Assembly (NCBI GenBank): GCA_020205615.1
Contig: CM035170.1
Coordinates: 44,827,807 to 44,891,806 of the forward strand
Length of the DNA stretch: 64,000 bases
From: Panax quinquefolius
Lineage: Eukaryota > Streptophyta > Magnoliopsida > Apiales > Araliaceae
Direction of reading: 5' to 3'
Made by a program: the position numbers and the translations under genes. Of the stretch, positions 54,627 to 64,000 are shown piece by piece (the stretch's first letter is position 1; each line of letters begins with the position of its first letter). A model generated the notes under the pieces. The model had not been told where the DNA came from and ran no database searches. It worked only from the letters and a program-made list of their open reading frames with translations.

Positions 54627-56864
54627 TTCACCATTTCATCTAAGAATTTCGTCCTCGAAATTTTATTTATTAATCTTCATTCATTCAATCTATCAAAATA
54701 GATTTTCCGTTAATCTCTATTCACTGGATTAAAGTGTTCTACAACTACTTCTTTCTAAGGGCTATTCTTCTCACTACATTCTCCATCAGAATAATAAGAA
54801 TCTTCCACAATTGCTCAATAATTGGGAAGCGATATAAATAAGCCAGGAATTTAAAAGATTCTAATAATGCTGAGTGGTCGCAAGACCTTGAACTTCTTTC
54901 TAGGTTTAATAGTGCTTCACCCTTGGTACTTCACACTATAAACCGCATCGGTACTCTAGGTGGCCAGCCTATCGTACCCCTACGTCGGGCCCAAACGTAG
55001 TACATCGTAATGACTATATGCGTTATATTCGAAACTATTGTCTCTGATAATATGTCCCCTTTTATAGGGTTGTTCACATCAGCTTCTTAACATCTAAATC
55101 CGCACCAAAATAATTTGGTTTGGCATAGTTTGACCAAAAACACTCGAATTCCATAAACATCTTTCAATATTTGTCTAGCTGAATCAAGTAGCATAAACTT
55201 CTAGCAAAAATTCGGACATCAATCGAAATAATTTTATCCAATTCATATGGCATATCTTTCTTAGTTTAAAGAAAACCAAAAATCCTTTTATGATGACATG
55301 ATACCATACTATCTCGATAGTTAGTCGAGGATTCAGTCATTATATAACTTTGTCATGCTAAATTATACCATAGTGGGTTGACAATCTTATGATCACATCC
55401 AACACCAGGTTTAATTGCATTGATGAGTTCCTCATTTGTTAAATCAGCATCATATTTAGTGATGCCTTAATGAATACGAAAAAAAAAACAAAATACATTT
55501 TGATATTTTTAAATCATTTTTGTCTAGCCGAAACAATTAGCATAGACATACGAATAACGATATTGATTTTAAAACTCATTGGTTCCATCATTTAATCCAA
55601 TGTTTTTCAAGAAAAAATAGAAGTGCAAACATCAACACGAATTCAATAAATTTCGAAAATCTAGCAAAGCTAGAAGATTTTGAATACCTAACTTTCTCCA
55701 TCAATTTTAATTTTAACTCCATTACCTCATTACTGACTAATTCTTTTATTTCTAGCTTCACCAATGCTCTTATACTAAGTATTCTTGTATTTCAACTTAC
55801 AATTTTCTCATACGCCCATTATAGTTCATCAAACTTACTACACATTGGAAGTTCAGGACTTGCCACAATAATATGAGTTTAAGATCTTATCCTAGTCAAA
55901 CCATAGGCGTCCATTCGCTGAGGGGTTCAAAACATTCCATATTATTATGAGTCACGAACTTACCATATGCATTAGTTTTAAGAATCGTACCTAATCTTAA
56001 TAATATCTGACTAATCTTAATAGTTTCTAACTATCAAATATACACATGAGAAAAGAATCATCTTTTCACCACATATACATTGATAGCGCGACACTAGCAT
56101 TCCAATGATTATCAATGCGATAAACTGAGTGCAAGCACAAAACCCTCGCCCATACAAAGGTTTGTACAACTCAGCCATCACATGAGCCCTCAATTGAAAT
56201 CCCACCTAACTCTATCTTACTTATAACTTCTCGCTCTATACTTGATACATACTTCTGTATCTCATCATTTATAATTCCTCCTGAGTTAATCTCGTACTAT
56301 ATCATAGTACATTCTCGTTATAGTTCCAACTATAACCATTCAATCATTACAGACCATCTATCTTTTACAACTTTAAAAGAAATCACGCTGTGATCTTATT
56401 CTATAATCATCTCTCTTATGATTTTTTTCTTATCTTATTATTGTTTTGTTTTAAAAACTTCTTATCTTTACCTTTCATCATATCATACTATGATTTCATT
56501 TATGCTTTTAATCTTTTAGACCTTATACTTTATTCATCGTTATTCATTATCTTTGATTATTGGAGTTAAAGCAACTCCACGATTCTTATCTACATATCTC
56601 TTCAAGATTCTTCTTTGAATCTTCTTGTTTATTTATTAACTCTTCCTTTAAGAATTTAATATAATTCACGTTACTCGATATTTTATTCGAGTTTTATCCC
56701 TCGCCATTCTAATATTCTTCATATAACATTTCTAGGACTAAACTCATCATATACATCTACATATGTGAAAAGAATCACCTTTTCATTATACGTAACTTAA
56801 ACATAACTTCTTATTCTTTTAACCTAAGGTCATAGCCTAAGGTACTCTTACCTAAGGTGTATAA
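54627..56864 (-). mobile_element. LTR-derived AT-rich stretch related to LTRs F and X
   Basis: Blocks near 54870-55140 (GTCGCAAGACCTTGAAC, GGTTGTTCA, CCGCACCAAA, GGTTTGG) correspond in order to blocks of LTR F at 43085-43310. No clear LTR edges, PBS or PPT are seen. Small open frames such as 56017-56205 have no recognisable motif. This is the site into which element H inserted. Confidence 0.5.
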
Positions 56865-59667
56865 TGTAAGACCCCAACTTTTATGAATAAAGAATAATTT
56901 TCTCGAAATATATTTTTGAATATTATGGTGTGGATTTGATATAATGTTATAATTGTGGGTAATATTTATAAATTTTGCAAAGTAAGCAAGTGGTTATATA
57001 ATAATCATTGGTGGACCCCAGCGGAAGTATTGTCATAGTTAAAAAGCTTGACTAGATTATCTTTTTATAAAATAACTTGGCGAAGTGTTACCGTTAAAAC
57101 CGTTGAACTACCCTAGTAGTAAAAAGTACAAGAATACGATGTCGTGTGGTTGCGTAGTAGCACACAATATTGATTATTGATGCTTCGTGAGAAGTCACTC
57201 CGGTTATACTCAATTATTGCTACAATAATTAACTTGCATCATATCTCTCATATTATTGATTCAATTATTCTCACAGTATCATTTGCATAATATTTATTAT
57301 TATTAAATCAATAATTGAGACGACAAAGTTATTCATATTATTATTTGCAATATTGACAATGTCTAAAAGTTACATCGAGGAGAGGTTTTGTCACCTAATT
57401 GCGCGCCAATAAGGAGAAATTCTTATCGGAAAGCCCCCTCTTTCTTGGGAATGACCTGGTTGTTAAATATTTTGAGTTATAATATTAATGATGAATATGT
57501 TGTGTTGATTAAAGATGAAATTGATAGTTCCATTGTGTTGGGATTATTAGTGTTAATGGAAATCGACATTTATTTCGATAATAATTGATGTCTGGATGTT
57601 ATATTGACCAATCGGGTAATTAATCGGATAAATGAGCAATTAATTGTTATTATTTCACAAGTTTATAACTATTTGTTCACATGTGTGTACTATTGATTCA
57701 CATTCATGTACTATTAGGGGAGGTGGTGCAAGATTGATAATACTTGCATGATTAAATTAAAAATGGAGGTATAGTTGAAGGTACAATACTATAATTAGTT
57801 TTTTCACATGATTATACTATTGAGTCACATGAATAAACTATTAATTCATATTATTTACTATTAAGGGAGGTGGTGCAAGTTTGATAATACTTGCAGGACT
57901 AAATTAAAAATGAAGAAAAAGAGGAAGGTATTATACTGTAATATTTCGAGCCCCAAAACGTGCAATTATCAAAACTATATTTTTCTATAAATAGAAGCTC
58001 ATTATTCCTTCATTTCTCACCAATTCACAAAATCTTTAGAGTAATTATTATAGAGAGAAATTATAGAGAGAAAGAAGAAGAGAAGTTTACTACCTCACTA
58101 TTCTAGTATCTAGTTTTTCTAAGGTAAGGGGTAATATTCTTTCGTATTCATGAAGAGAGTTATTTTCTTTCAATACTCGTAAGGCTTGTTATTCCTTTTT
58201 TATTATTATGTTGGAATAACATGTCTATGCAAAGTACCGCATATATGGTGAAATTCTTCTGTTATTCCATTCTTTATTATTCTGTTGGAATAACCTGTAT
58301 GTGTGGTCTATCGCATGCAGTGAATTACATTGTTATTCTATTCTTTATTATTCTGCATTGGAACATCCCATGCATGCAAATTACGCATGAATTGGTTCCA
58401 TTCTTTATTATTCTTTTGGAACATCCTGTCTGTGCGGATTACACTTAAACTTGTTCCATTCTTTATTATTCTATTGGAATAACCTATCTGTGCGGATTAC
58501 GCACGCCTGGTGAATTCTTCTGTTATTCCATTCTTTATCATTCTGTTGGAATAATCTGTCTACGTGGATTACTGCATGGGGCAAAAATCCATTTACGGTT
58601 TCATATATTCTATTATACTTAGTTGATTAAAGTTTTGGCTTCTATACTCCATGAAATTAGTGGAATATCCTTGATATTTTTGCTTCATCCAGTATCTTTT
58701 CATGGAAATATTCTTCTGAGTATTCTTGAATTTTACTCCACAAAATAGTATCATGTTGACAATTTGGACGTTATTGATTTCTGGGATAAATTAAATTATA
58801 AATCTTTAAAATTTATCCTTGAACTTGTTTTATTGAATTCTTATATCATTGTCATCATCCTCATGTTTATAATATGTTGAAAGTCATCTGTGGCCTGTAG
58901 TGCATAGATGGACTTGGTATGATTATGACCAGGGATTATTTGGTGTAATCATGACCGTAATGTTACAAATGATGTGGTAAAAGTCCTCATTGGTTGTAGT
59001 GCATTGATGGACAGTTGTTGGCATGATCATGACTATTGATGAATAAACGAATATCCTTGGCCCGTAGTACATGGATAATTTGTGGTCTTGATACTAATGA
59101 ATATCCTTAACTGTAGTGCATGGATGATGTGGTTTATTTATTAAGTTGAGTCTCAGCGATAAAAGTGATGAAAAACCTTTTAAATCATAGAAGATAGTAG
59201 ATTTTATTCTCTACTTGACTCTTCTAATGGATTGCTTGTTCCGCTGCAGTTAAACTTGATGTTTATTATATTTTATTAGTTTAACACTGTTGAAAGCTAA
59301 TGATAATTTATTCTGCTTTATCTTAGTCATAATATTTCTTCTTTGGGCTAGTTGAGCTCACCCTTTCTTTCCTTTTGTTCTCTTCTGAGAAATGAGAACG
59401 TAGCTAGGACTAGTCGGGGAGCGGAGTGATTGGTCCGGATGATAGCATTAGTAGTCCTCACTATTACATTAAATAGTGTGACAATAAATGTAATGAGGAC
59501 TCCATTGAGTGTGGATATTGTCTAGATGACAATATTCTTATTAAAATTCTTAGATTGTTTTTTGTCGGATTTTACACGACTGTTGTATAGGTAAGTTGTA
59601 TTTGAAATTTTACCATGTATTTGGCGACTCAAGATGGGTGACGTATACCTATTTTGGTGGCGTCACA
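56865..59667 (+). mobile_element. Element H 5' LTR (chromovirus, D/J/L type)
   Basis: TGTAAGACCCCAACTTTTATG to TGGCGTCACA, 2803 bp, plus strand. The TATA box is TATAAATA at 57986-57993, followed by GAGAGAAA-rich text. GTTCC...GGAAC repeats stand at 58200-58570 and hairpin units of the TAGTGCAT.GATG type at 58890-59130. It is followed directly by the PBS. Confidence 0.88.
57986..57993 (+). promoter_or_regulatory. TATA box of element H 5' LTR
   Basis: TATAAATA preceding GAAGCTCATTATTCC. It is in the same place as the minus-strand boxes of D, J and L and missing only from D's 5' LTR. Confidence 0.7.
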
Positions 59668-59668
59668 A

Positions 59669-59680
59669 CAGTATCAAAGC
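59669..59680 (+). promoter_or_regulatory. Element H primer binding site (degenerate)
   Basis: AGTATCAAAGCT, two to three mismatches from the tRNA-iMet complement, directly after the LTR end and before the AGGGATATGATC leader. Confidence 0.7.
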
Positions 59681-59839
59681 TTAGGGATATGATCCTCGGC
59701 TAAGATGTGAGACAAGAACTAGGAGGAGAGACGCGAAATTCCTTTGCTAGTATGACCTACCTAAGTTTATTTGGTATTTATTTGGTGGATCAGAGTATAG
59801 GATAATATGTGACATGTCAATTAACCATTGTTTTGTGGC

Positions 59840-60592
59840 GGTGTTTGAAATAACATCCAGAATGTTGAGAATAGCAATGGAGCATGTGAGACCGTTGAGT
59901 CTCCACGGATCAATAATCGGGATAATGTGCATCGTGAAGGCGACAATCCTCATGCAAACAACAACACCGACAAAATGATGAACGATGGAATGTTCAGAGG
60001 CTTTATCTGATTTATCTGACATCGGTAGAGGCGGCTCATCCAAAATGTAGGTGGAAACACTGGAAACTCTCGGATGGTCACCGCTAAAAAGTTTAAGGAG
60101 CTGGGACCAACGGAGTTTATTGGAGAGCCAAAACCACTTAAGGCTGAAGCATGGATAAAGCAGAATACCAAGATATTTGATGTTTTGGGATGCTCCGAGG
60201 AGCTAAAGGTTCCATTTGCCACCTTTATGTTGCGAGGAGAGGCAGATTACTGGTGGGAATTGGTAAAGCGTACTCAACCTGCCGCACTGAAGATGTCTCG
60301 GGAGAAGTTCCAAGAACTATTCAACGACAAGTACTTTCCCGAAAGTATTCATCACATGAAAGAAGTAGAGTTCATCAAGTTGGAGTAGAACAATATGATT
60401 GTGTCACAGTACGAAGCTAAGTTTGCCGAGTTGTCCCGATTTGCGTCTCACTTGGTTGATAATGAAGAGAGAATGACGTGGATGTTTCTAAGAGGTTTGA
60501 AACCCGAGATACGTCGATACTTAATTTCTCACAAACTGTGTTTGTATTCCGATGTTGTTAATAGGGCTCAGTTATTGGAGTGCAATAACGAG
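59840..60592 (+). pseudogene. Element H gag, nearly open, cut by element F LTR
   Basis: The N-terminal text NIQNVENSNGACETVES lacks a start codon and meets stops before 60020. From 60074 the capsid reads cleanly: GEADYWWELVKRTQPAA, MSREKFQELFNDKYFPESI, HMKEVEFIKLE. It meets TAG (60386-60388) where D has a Gln codon and continues in the same frame with VSQYEAKFAELSRF, WMFLRGLKPEIRRYL and NRAQLLE to 60592. There LTR F sequence begins. The zinc knuckle and all of pol are missing. Confidence 0.87.
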
Positions 60593-61784
60593 TTATTCTT
60601 ACACGAAATTAGACATACCCAAACACTGTAATACACATATACTTACTACTCAACCCTTCTAGCATGATTTTAACATGTTATAACATATAATTTGCAGAAT
60701 TAAAACATACAATTTACTGTTCTTGATATTTTCTAAAGTTTTGAATACAAAATATGAAAATCAACATTACGGGTTCATCATAACACTAAATCTGTTCATT
60801 TGAAGTTTGTTTTCTTCGTTTTAACATGCATAATTATATACAAGTGTAAATTTATGATACCACTTATGATTATCGTGTTAAATTTGGTATGTAAGGCCAT
60901 ATGGCCATATTTTCATACTATGTAACTTTGAATAAACTATCTATATCGTATATTTTTATGAAACCGATGTTATGGTTCATACAACATAATAAAAACATAC
61001 TACGTTAACATATTAACACATACATCCACATAATCACTACCCTTTTTGATTACATAGACTTAAACAATTAACTTAAAAGCCATTTTCATGAAACTTTAAA
61101 TGACGTAAATAAAAACTTAAGTTTAAGGGTTTACCCTTAATTGCTTCTTGAATTACACACAGTGATAACAATTTCCAATTTCTCACAATCCTTCTCTTTT
61201 TCACATCAATTTGATTCTAAATTCTCTTTGTGATTTGCTTTGACAAACTTAGAAAATAAAAAGAAGAAGACATATGAAATTATAGGAACTGACGTTATGT
61301 GGTCAGTTAACCCAATCATGGGTTAACTGCTACTAACTCCCAATAAAGCTTCGTTTGGCTAGCCTTAAATTGCTCAAATCCATTTAATTTAATTCATCAT
61401 TTATAATATAGTTTAATCGTGTCACACCCATTTAGACAATAAATCAATTATCTTATCTAATTTAATTAAATAAAATATAATAATTTCTCATAAATTCACA
61501 TAGTCACATAATTAATTTCTCATTTATTAATTATGTCAAATTATTAATTTTCTCATTAATTATTAATTAATAAAATAATATTTGATTTATTAAATAGACT
61601 CACATAATTACATACTTTGAATAATAACATTCTCCACATTAATTTAATAAATATAACACATATAATTAAATTAATCTATCATAATTTCATCGATTAGTTA
61701 TTTAATCTAATAATTAAATCATCGAAAAATATTTATTTAATTCAATAAATATTAAAATTAAATTACAAAATCTTGTTTGTCACA
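60593..61784 (-). mobile_element. Element F 5' LTR, truncated
   Basis: Matches 44146-45338 of the 3' LTR over 1.19 kb with few differences, ending TTTGTCACA at 61784. The flanking AAAAC (61785-61789) compares with AAACC at the other outer edge. The missing inner part was lost together with the rest of element H. Confidence 0.82.
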
Positions 61785-62150
61785 AAAACAGTTCGCAAGT
61801 CCAATATTACAAGCTCTCATAGTTTTAGCTGTCAGAGATGAGAAGGCGGTGGTGTTATTAAATAATATTTTGAACATATTCATAGTAACCACTTGAGCCC
61901 GAATCAAGTCTCAAATTTACTGTCCCAAGAGTATTATTGATAGTAACCTTAAATTTTATGGTCACATTGAGCCCAAGAGTAACATTGAGTCCTTGAACAT
62001 ATTGAAACAACCTAGCCTAACTTGAGCCATCTTGATTTACTGTTGAAATAAATATTCTCGGAGCATGCCTGATCAATGGTCTCATATTTAGAAGATGTAC
62101 CGGCGTACCATAGTACATCTTGGTTCTGTCAGTGAGTGCACTGCTGCTCC
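61785..62150. other. Right flank of element F, before the TATA box of the next LTR
   Basis: An open plus-strand stretch (61786-61896) reads FASPILQALIVLAV and ends at TGA. I do not recognise it. A repeated TTGAGCCC/ACATTGAG wording (61895-62020) may already be LTR sequence. No LTR start could be fixed. Confidence 0.35.
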
Positions 62151-62153
62151 CCC

Positions 62154-62161
62154 TATAAATA
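62154..62161 (+). promoter_or_regulatory. TATA box of the Ogre/Tat-like LTR
   Basis: TATAAATA in the context CCCCCTATAAATAGAGGCC, 1.6 kb upstream of the PBS. It is a strong plant-type TATA box and probably the LTR promoter. Confidence 0.65.
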
Positions 62162-62460
62162 GAGGCCTTGGGGTGGCCATATTGAAGAAGAAAAAGGCGA
62201 GGAAGCCTTGTCCAATTTGCTCTGTACACACTATAAATTGAGTGCTTTATCATTTCAAATACTTGTGAGCTTATATTTTGCTACTTTTTACCGGTGGGAA
62301 CCGAGTGTTCATCTATTTAAAGCTATTGAAGTCTTATTTGGCAGTCCACTGTAAGCCTTCTTACATTACATAAATCATTTTCCTCACTCATTTCACACAC
62401 TATTATTCGCGTTGAGAGTCGCGCGTGTGTGTATGCCCAGACCGTCGGTCTGTGGTTTAT

Positions 62461-62717
62461 TGCTTATATATATATATATATATATGTAAATAATTATATA
62501 TATTATTATTATCGAGTTATCTCGATTGAGCCTGAATATAATATTCGAGGCGTTTATTGCTTTTATATATATATATATATATACTTATATATATCTCTGT
62601 CATTAAAAACTCATTTGATTGAGCCCGTATTTTACATCCAAGCGTTAACTATTTATATATATATATATATATAACGAGGCTCAATCAAGCGAGTTTGATG
62701 ACGAGAGATATATATAA

Positions 62718-62762
<45 letters not shown>

Positions 62763-62932
62763 ATCATCAAACTCGCTTTGATTGAGCCTTGATTTACATC
62801 CTATTCGCTTACCGCTTATATATATATATATTTACATTTATATCCGGCTTGAAGTTTACTTATTGGCCATTTATTGCTTTCATTTACATTTCTTCCCTAC
62901 TTTGGAGTTTACTTCGAGGCGGTTGATCGCTC

Positions 62933-62964
<32 letters not shown>

Positions 62965-62996
62965 ATTTACAACTTTTATATATATATATAAAACTA
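62461..62996. repeat. Degenerate array: TA microsatellites alternating with TTGAGCC units
   Basis: TA tracts stand at about 62465-62485, 62563-62582, 62652-62672, 62706-62759, 62818-62832, 62933-62952, 62954-62968 and 62977-62989. Spacer wording recurs (GAGCC, TTTACATCC, CGCTTA/TTATTGC). Open frames rich in YIYIYI here are translations of the TA tracts and not genes. Confidence 0.85.
62677..62789. repeat. Inverted repeat around a TA tract
   Basis: Arm 62677-62701 (AGGCTCAATCAAGCGAGTTT...) and arm 62764-62789 (...AAACTCGCTTTGATTGAGCCT) are reverse complements over 25 of 26 bases, with one base missing. About 62 bases of mainly TA lie between them. It could extrude as a cruciform. Confidence 0.9.
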
Positions 62997-63423
62997 TTTA
63001 CAGCTTTCATACAAATTGCTACATCATGTGAGCCTAGGAATTATGTGATCACATATTTAGTCTACTGAATCTAGATTCGGTTCCCGCGATGGACATTTTC
63101 AGCTATACACGGCTTATAAATTATTCACGGTGTTTGAATTTACTTAGATGGTTCTCATGCCTGAAAGAATTGAGATTTGCTTTTTATCTTATTTTCTCAA
63201 GATGCTTCATCTCTCAAAAATAAAAGCAATCAAGCCGAACACATAATAAAATGGAAGTATCAAAAGCCTGAATTACTATTGAGCACAAGTGTTTGAAAAA
63301 CCTTTTTGACAAAACCTCATTTCTATATCTTGTTAAAACTGAACTTTTATACAAATTTCAAACCCTTTGAATATAGGTGCAAATAAGGCATATCACTACT
63401 TCCAGATAATTGCACATTGATCT

Positions 63424-63443
63424 ACACACACACACACACACAT
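63424..63443. repeat. CA microsatellite
   Basis: About nine ACAC dinucleotide repeats within the LTR. Confidence 0.9.
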
Positions 63444-63766
63444 TAAGATAATGGTTTAAATTGAAAATATATCGGGGGGTGCCTAACACCTTCCCTCCAC
63501 ATAATCAAGCCCACAGACCCTAACGAATCTCGGTTTTATGGACTAGTTAAATAGTGTCACATCACTAGGTAAATGTGAAAACCTTTTCACGGTTGAGTTG
63601 GTGCAACCATTTAAAAATACCAACTGACGACTCTTACAGTCTAATCGTCGACATATACATGTCGGACCTTTTCATAACTTGTTTTTTCAAACAAATCTCG
63701 CATAACATGAGAACACCAAGATACAAGAACAGAAAAGGGACAAATAAAAATCCCGACGTCGACATG

Positions 63767-63784
63767 TGGCGACTCTACTGGGGA
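63767..63784 (+). promoter_or_regulatory. Ogre/Tat-type primer binding site (tRNA-Arg)
   Basis: TGGCGACTCTACTGGGGA, one base from TGGCGACTCTGCTGGGGA, which is described for plant Ogre/Tat elements as complementary to a tRNA-Arg. It marks the 5' end of the element's internal region. Confidence 0.82.
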
Positions 63785-64000
63785 CATCCAGTAAGAGGGC
63801 TTAAGGAACTATCACAAACTTTTCAAAACCATTATCTGCTTATGTGTGGATGTTGCATTTACATTGAATAAATGTGTACAAATGCATTTACTTATTGCAC
63901 TTAGTGCTTTCCACCATATCTGCTTGTGATATTAGTGCTTCGCATATGTTATCATTTCCATACGGTGAGACACGTTGTATGTGAATGTATCTTGTGTGGT
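63785..64000 (+). mobile_element. Ogre/Tat-like element, beginning of leader
   Basis: 216 bases after the PBS up to the window end. No ORF of note is seen. Ogre elements usually have a long leader and an extra ORF upstream of gag, which would lie outside the window. Confidence 0.55.

Larger units (their letters stand above)
62151..63764 (+). mobile_element. Ogre/Tat-type LTR (5' LTR, start not fixed)
   Basis: It ends GTCGACA at 63764, two bases before a tRNA-Arg primer site. It contains GGGGGGTGCCTAACACCTTCCC-like text (63475-63496), a well-known feature of Ogre/Tat LTRs. Its middle (62460-62990) consists of blocks of TA microsatellite separated by 60-90 base units with TTGAGCC and TTTACATCC wording. 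The LTR probably begins somewhere between 61785 and 62150. Its coding region would lie beyond the window. Confidence 0.72.

Noticed and set aside
56017..56205. 62-codon minus frame with a hydrophobic stretch
   Set aside because: It lies in an AT-rich LTR-derived stretch, is isolated, has no supporting motif, and frames of this size are common by chance here.
62429..63068. Open frames rich in YIYIYI in the right part of the window
   Set aside because: They are translations of TA microsatellites, open only because TATATA has no stop in those frames.
63575..63871. 98-codon open frame on the plus strand
   Set aside because: It runs across the LTR end and the tRNA-Arg primer site, which is non-coding in this element type.
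1..64000. tRNA, rRNA, riboswitch or bacterial-type operon features
   Set aside because: No cloverleaf with conserved T-arm, no rRNA wording and no operon layout was seen. Bacterial signals are not expected in plant nuclear DNA.

Overview
The window looks like AT-rich plant nuclear DNA made almost entirely of LTR retrotransposons nested inside one another. No intact host gene is visible. The evidence for a plant is: Ty3/gypsy chromovirus gag-pol remnants with an integrase C-terminal chromodomain, primer binding sites complementary to initiator-Met tRNA, a Copia element, an Ogre/Tat-type primer site complementary to tRNA-Arg at the right edge, and a fragment of a Helitron/PIF1-type helicase. 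LTR ends of the main family are TGTAAGACCCC...GGGGGCGTCACA, and most boundaries below rest on these ends plus PBS, polypurine tract (PPT) and 5-bp target duplications. Element letters are mine.

Layout, left nest (1-40806). Element K (minus strand) is the oldest layer. Its 3' LTR ends at 8431, its very short internal region is 8432-9543, and its 5' LTR starts at 9544 and ends at 40806, where it abuts the helicase fragment (40808-41080). LTR J, itself split by element A (1-5583, minus), lies in K's 3' LTR. In K's 5' LTR sits element B (plus, 10213-37444, target duplication ACCTC on both sides). B was in turn hit by element C (minus, 14236 to about 21240), by solo LTR L (21955-24414, duplication AAGTC), and by full-length element D (minus, 25725-35517, duplication ATAAT).

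Middle (40807-42591): the helicase C-terminus, then non-coding sequence with a possible first exon of a host-like gene (41814-41863).

Right nest (42592-61784). Element F (minus, gypsy) has its 3' LTR at 42592-45338, an integrase remnant, and a truncated 5' LTR at 60593-61784. Between these are LTR X (46363 onward), Copia element G (46912-54572), an LTR-derived stretch (54627-56864), and plus-strand chromovirus H (5' LTR 56865-59667, gag to 60592). From 61785 to the end is sequence leading into an Ogre/Tat-like LTR with a TATA box, TA-microsatellite blocks and a tRNA-Arg PBS at 63767-63784.

Functionally nothing here appears able to move on its own. D is complete in structure but its frames are broken and its 5' LTR has lost the TATA region. 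B and C share one peculiar replacement of the reverse transcriptase core. K carries a non-standard ORF in place of most of gag-pol, and C carries part of the same ORF joined to ordinary gag. I consider this K/C/B series of deletion and recombination derivatives, which would have to be copied in trans, the most interesting content. All domain calls are by eye; no database search was run.
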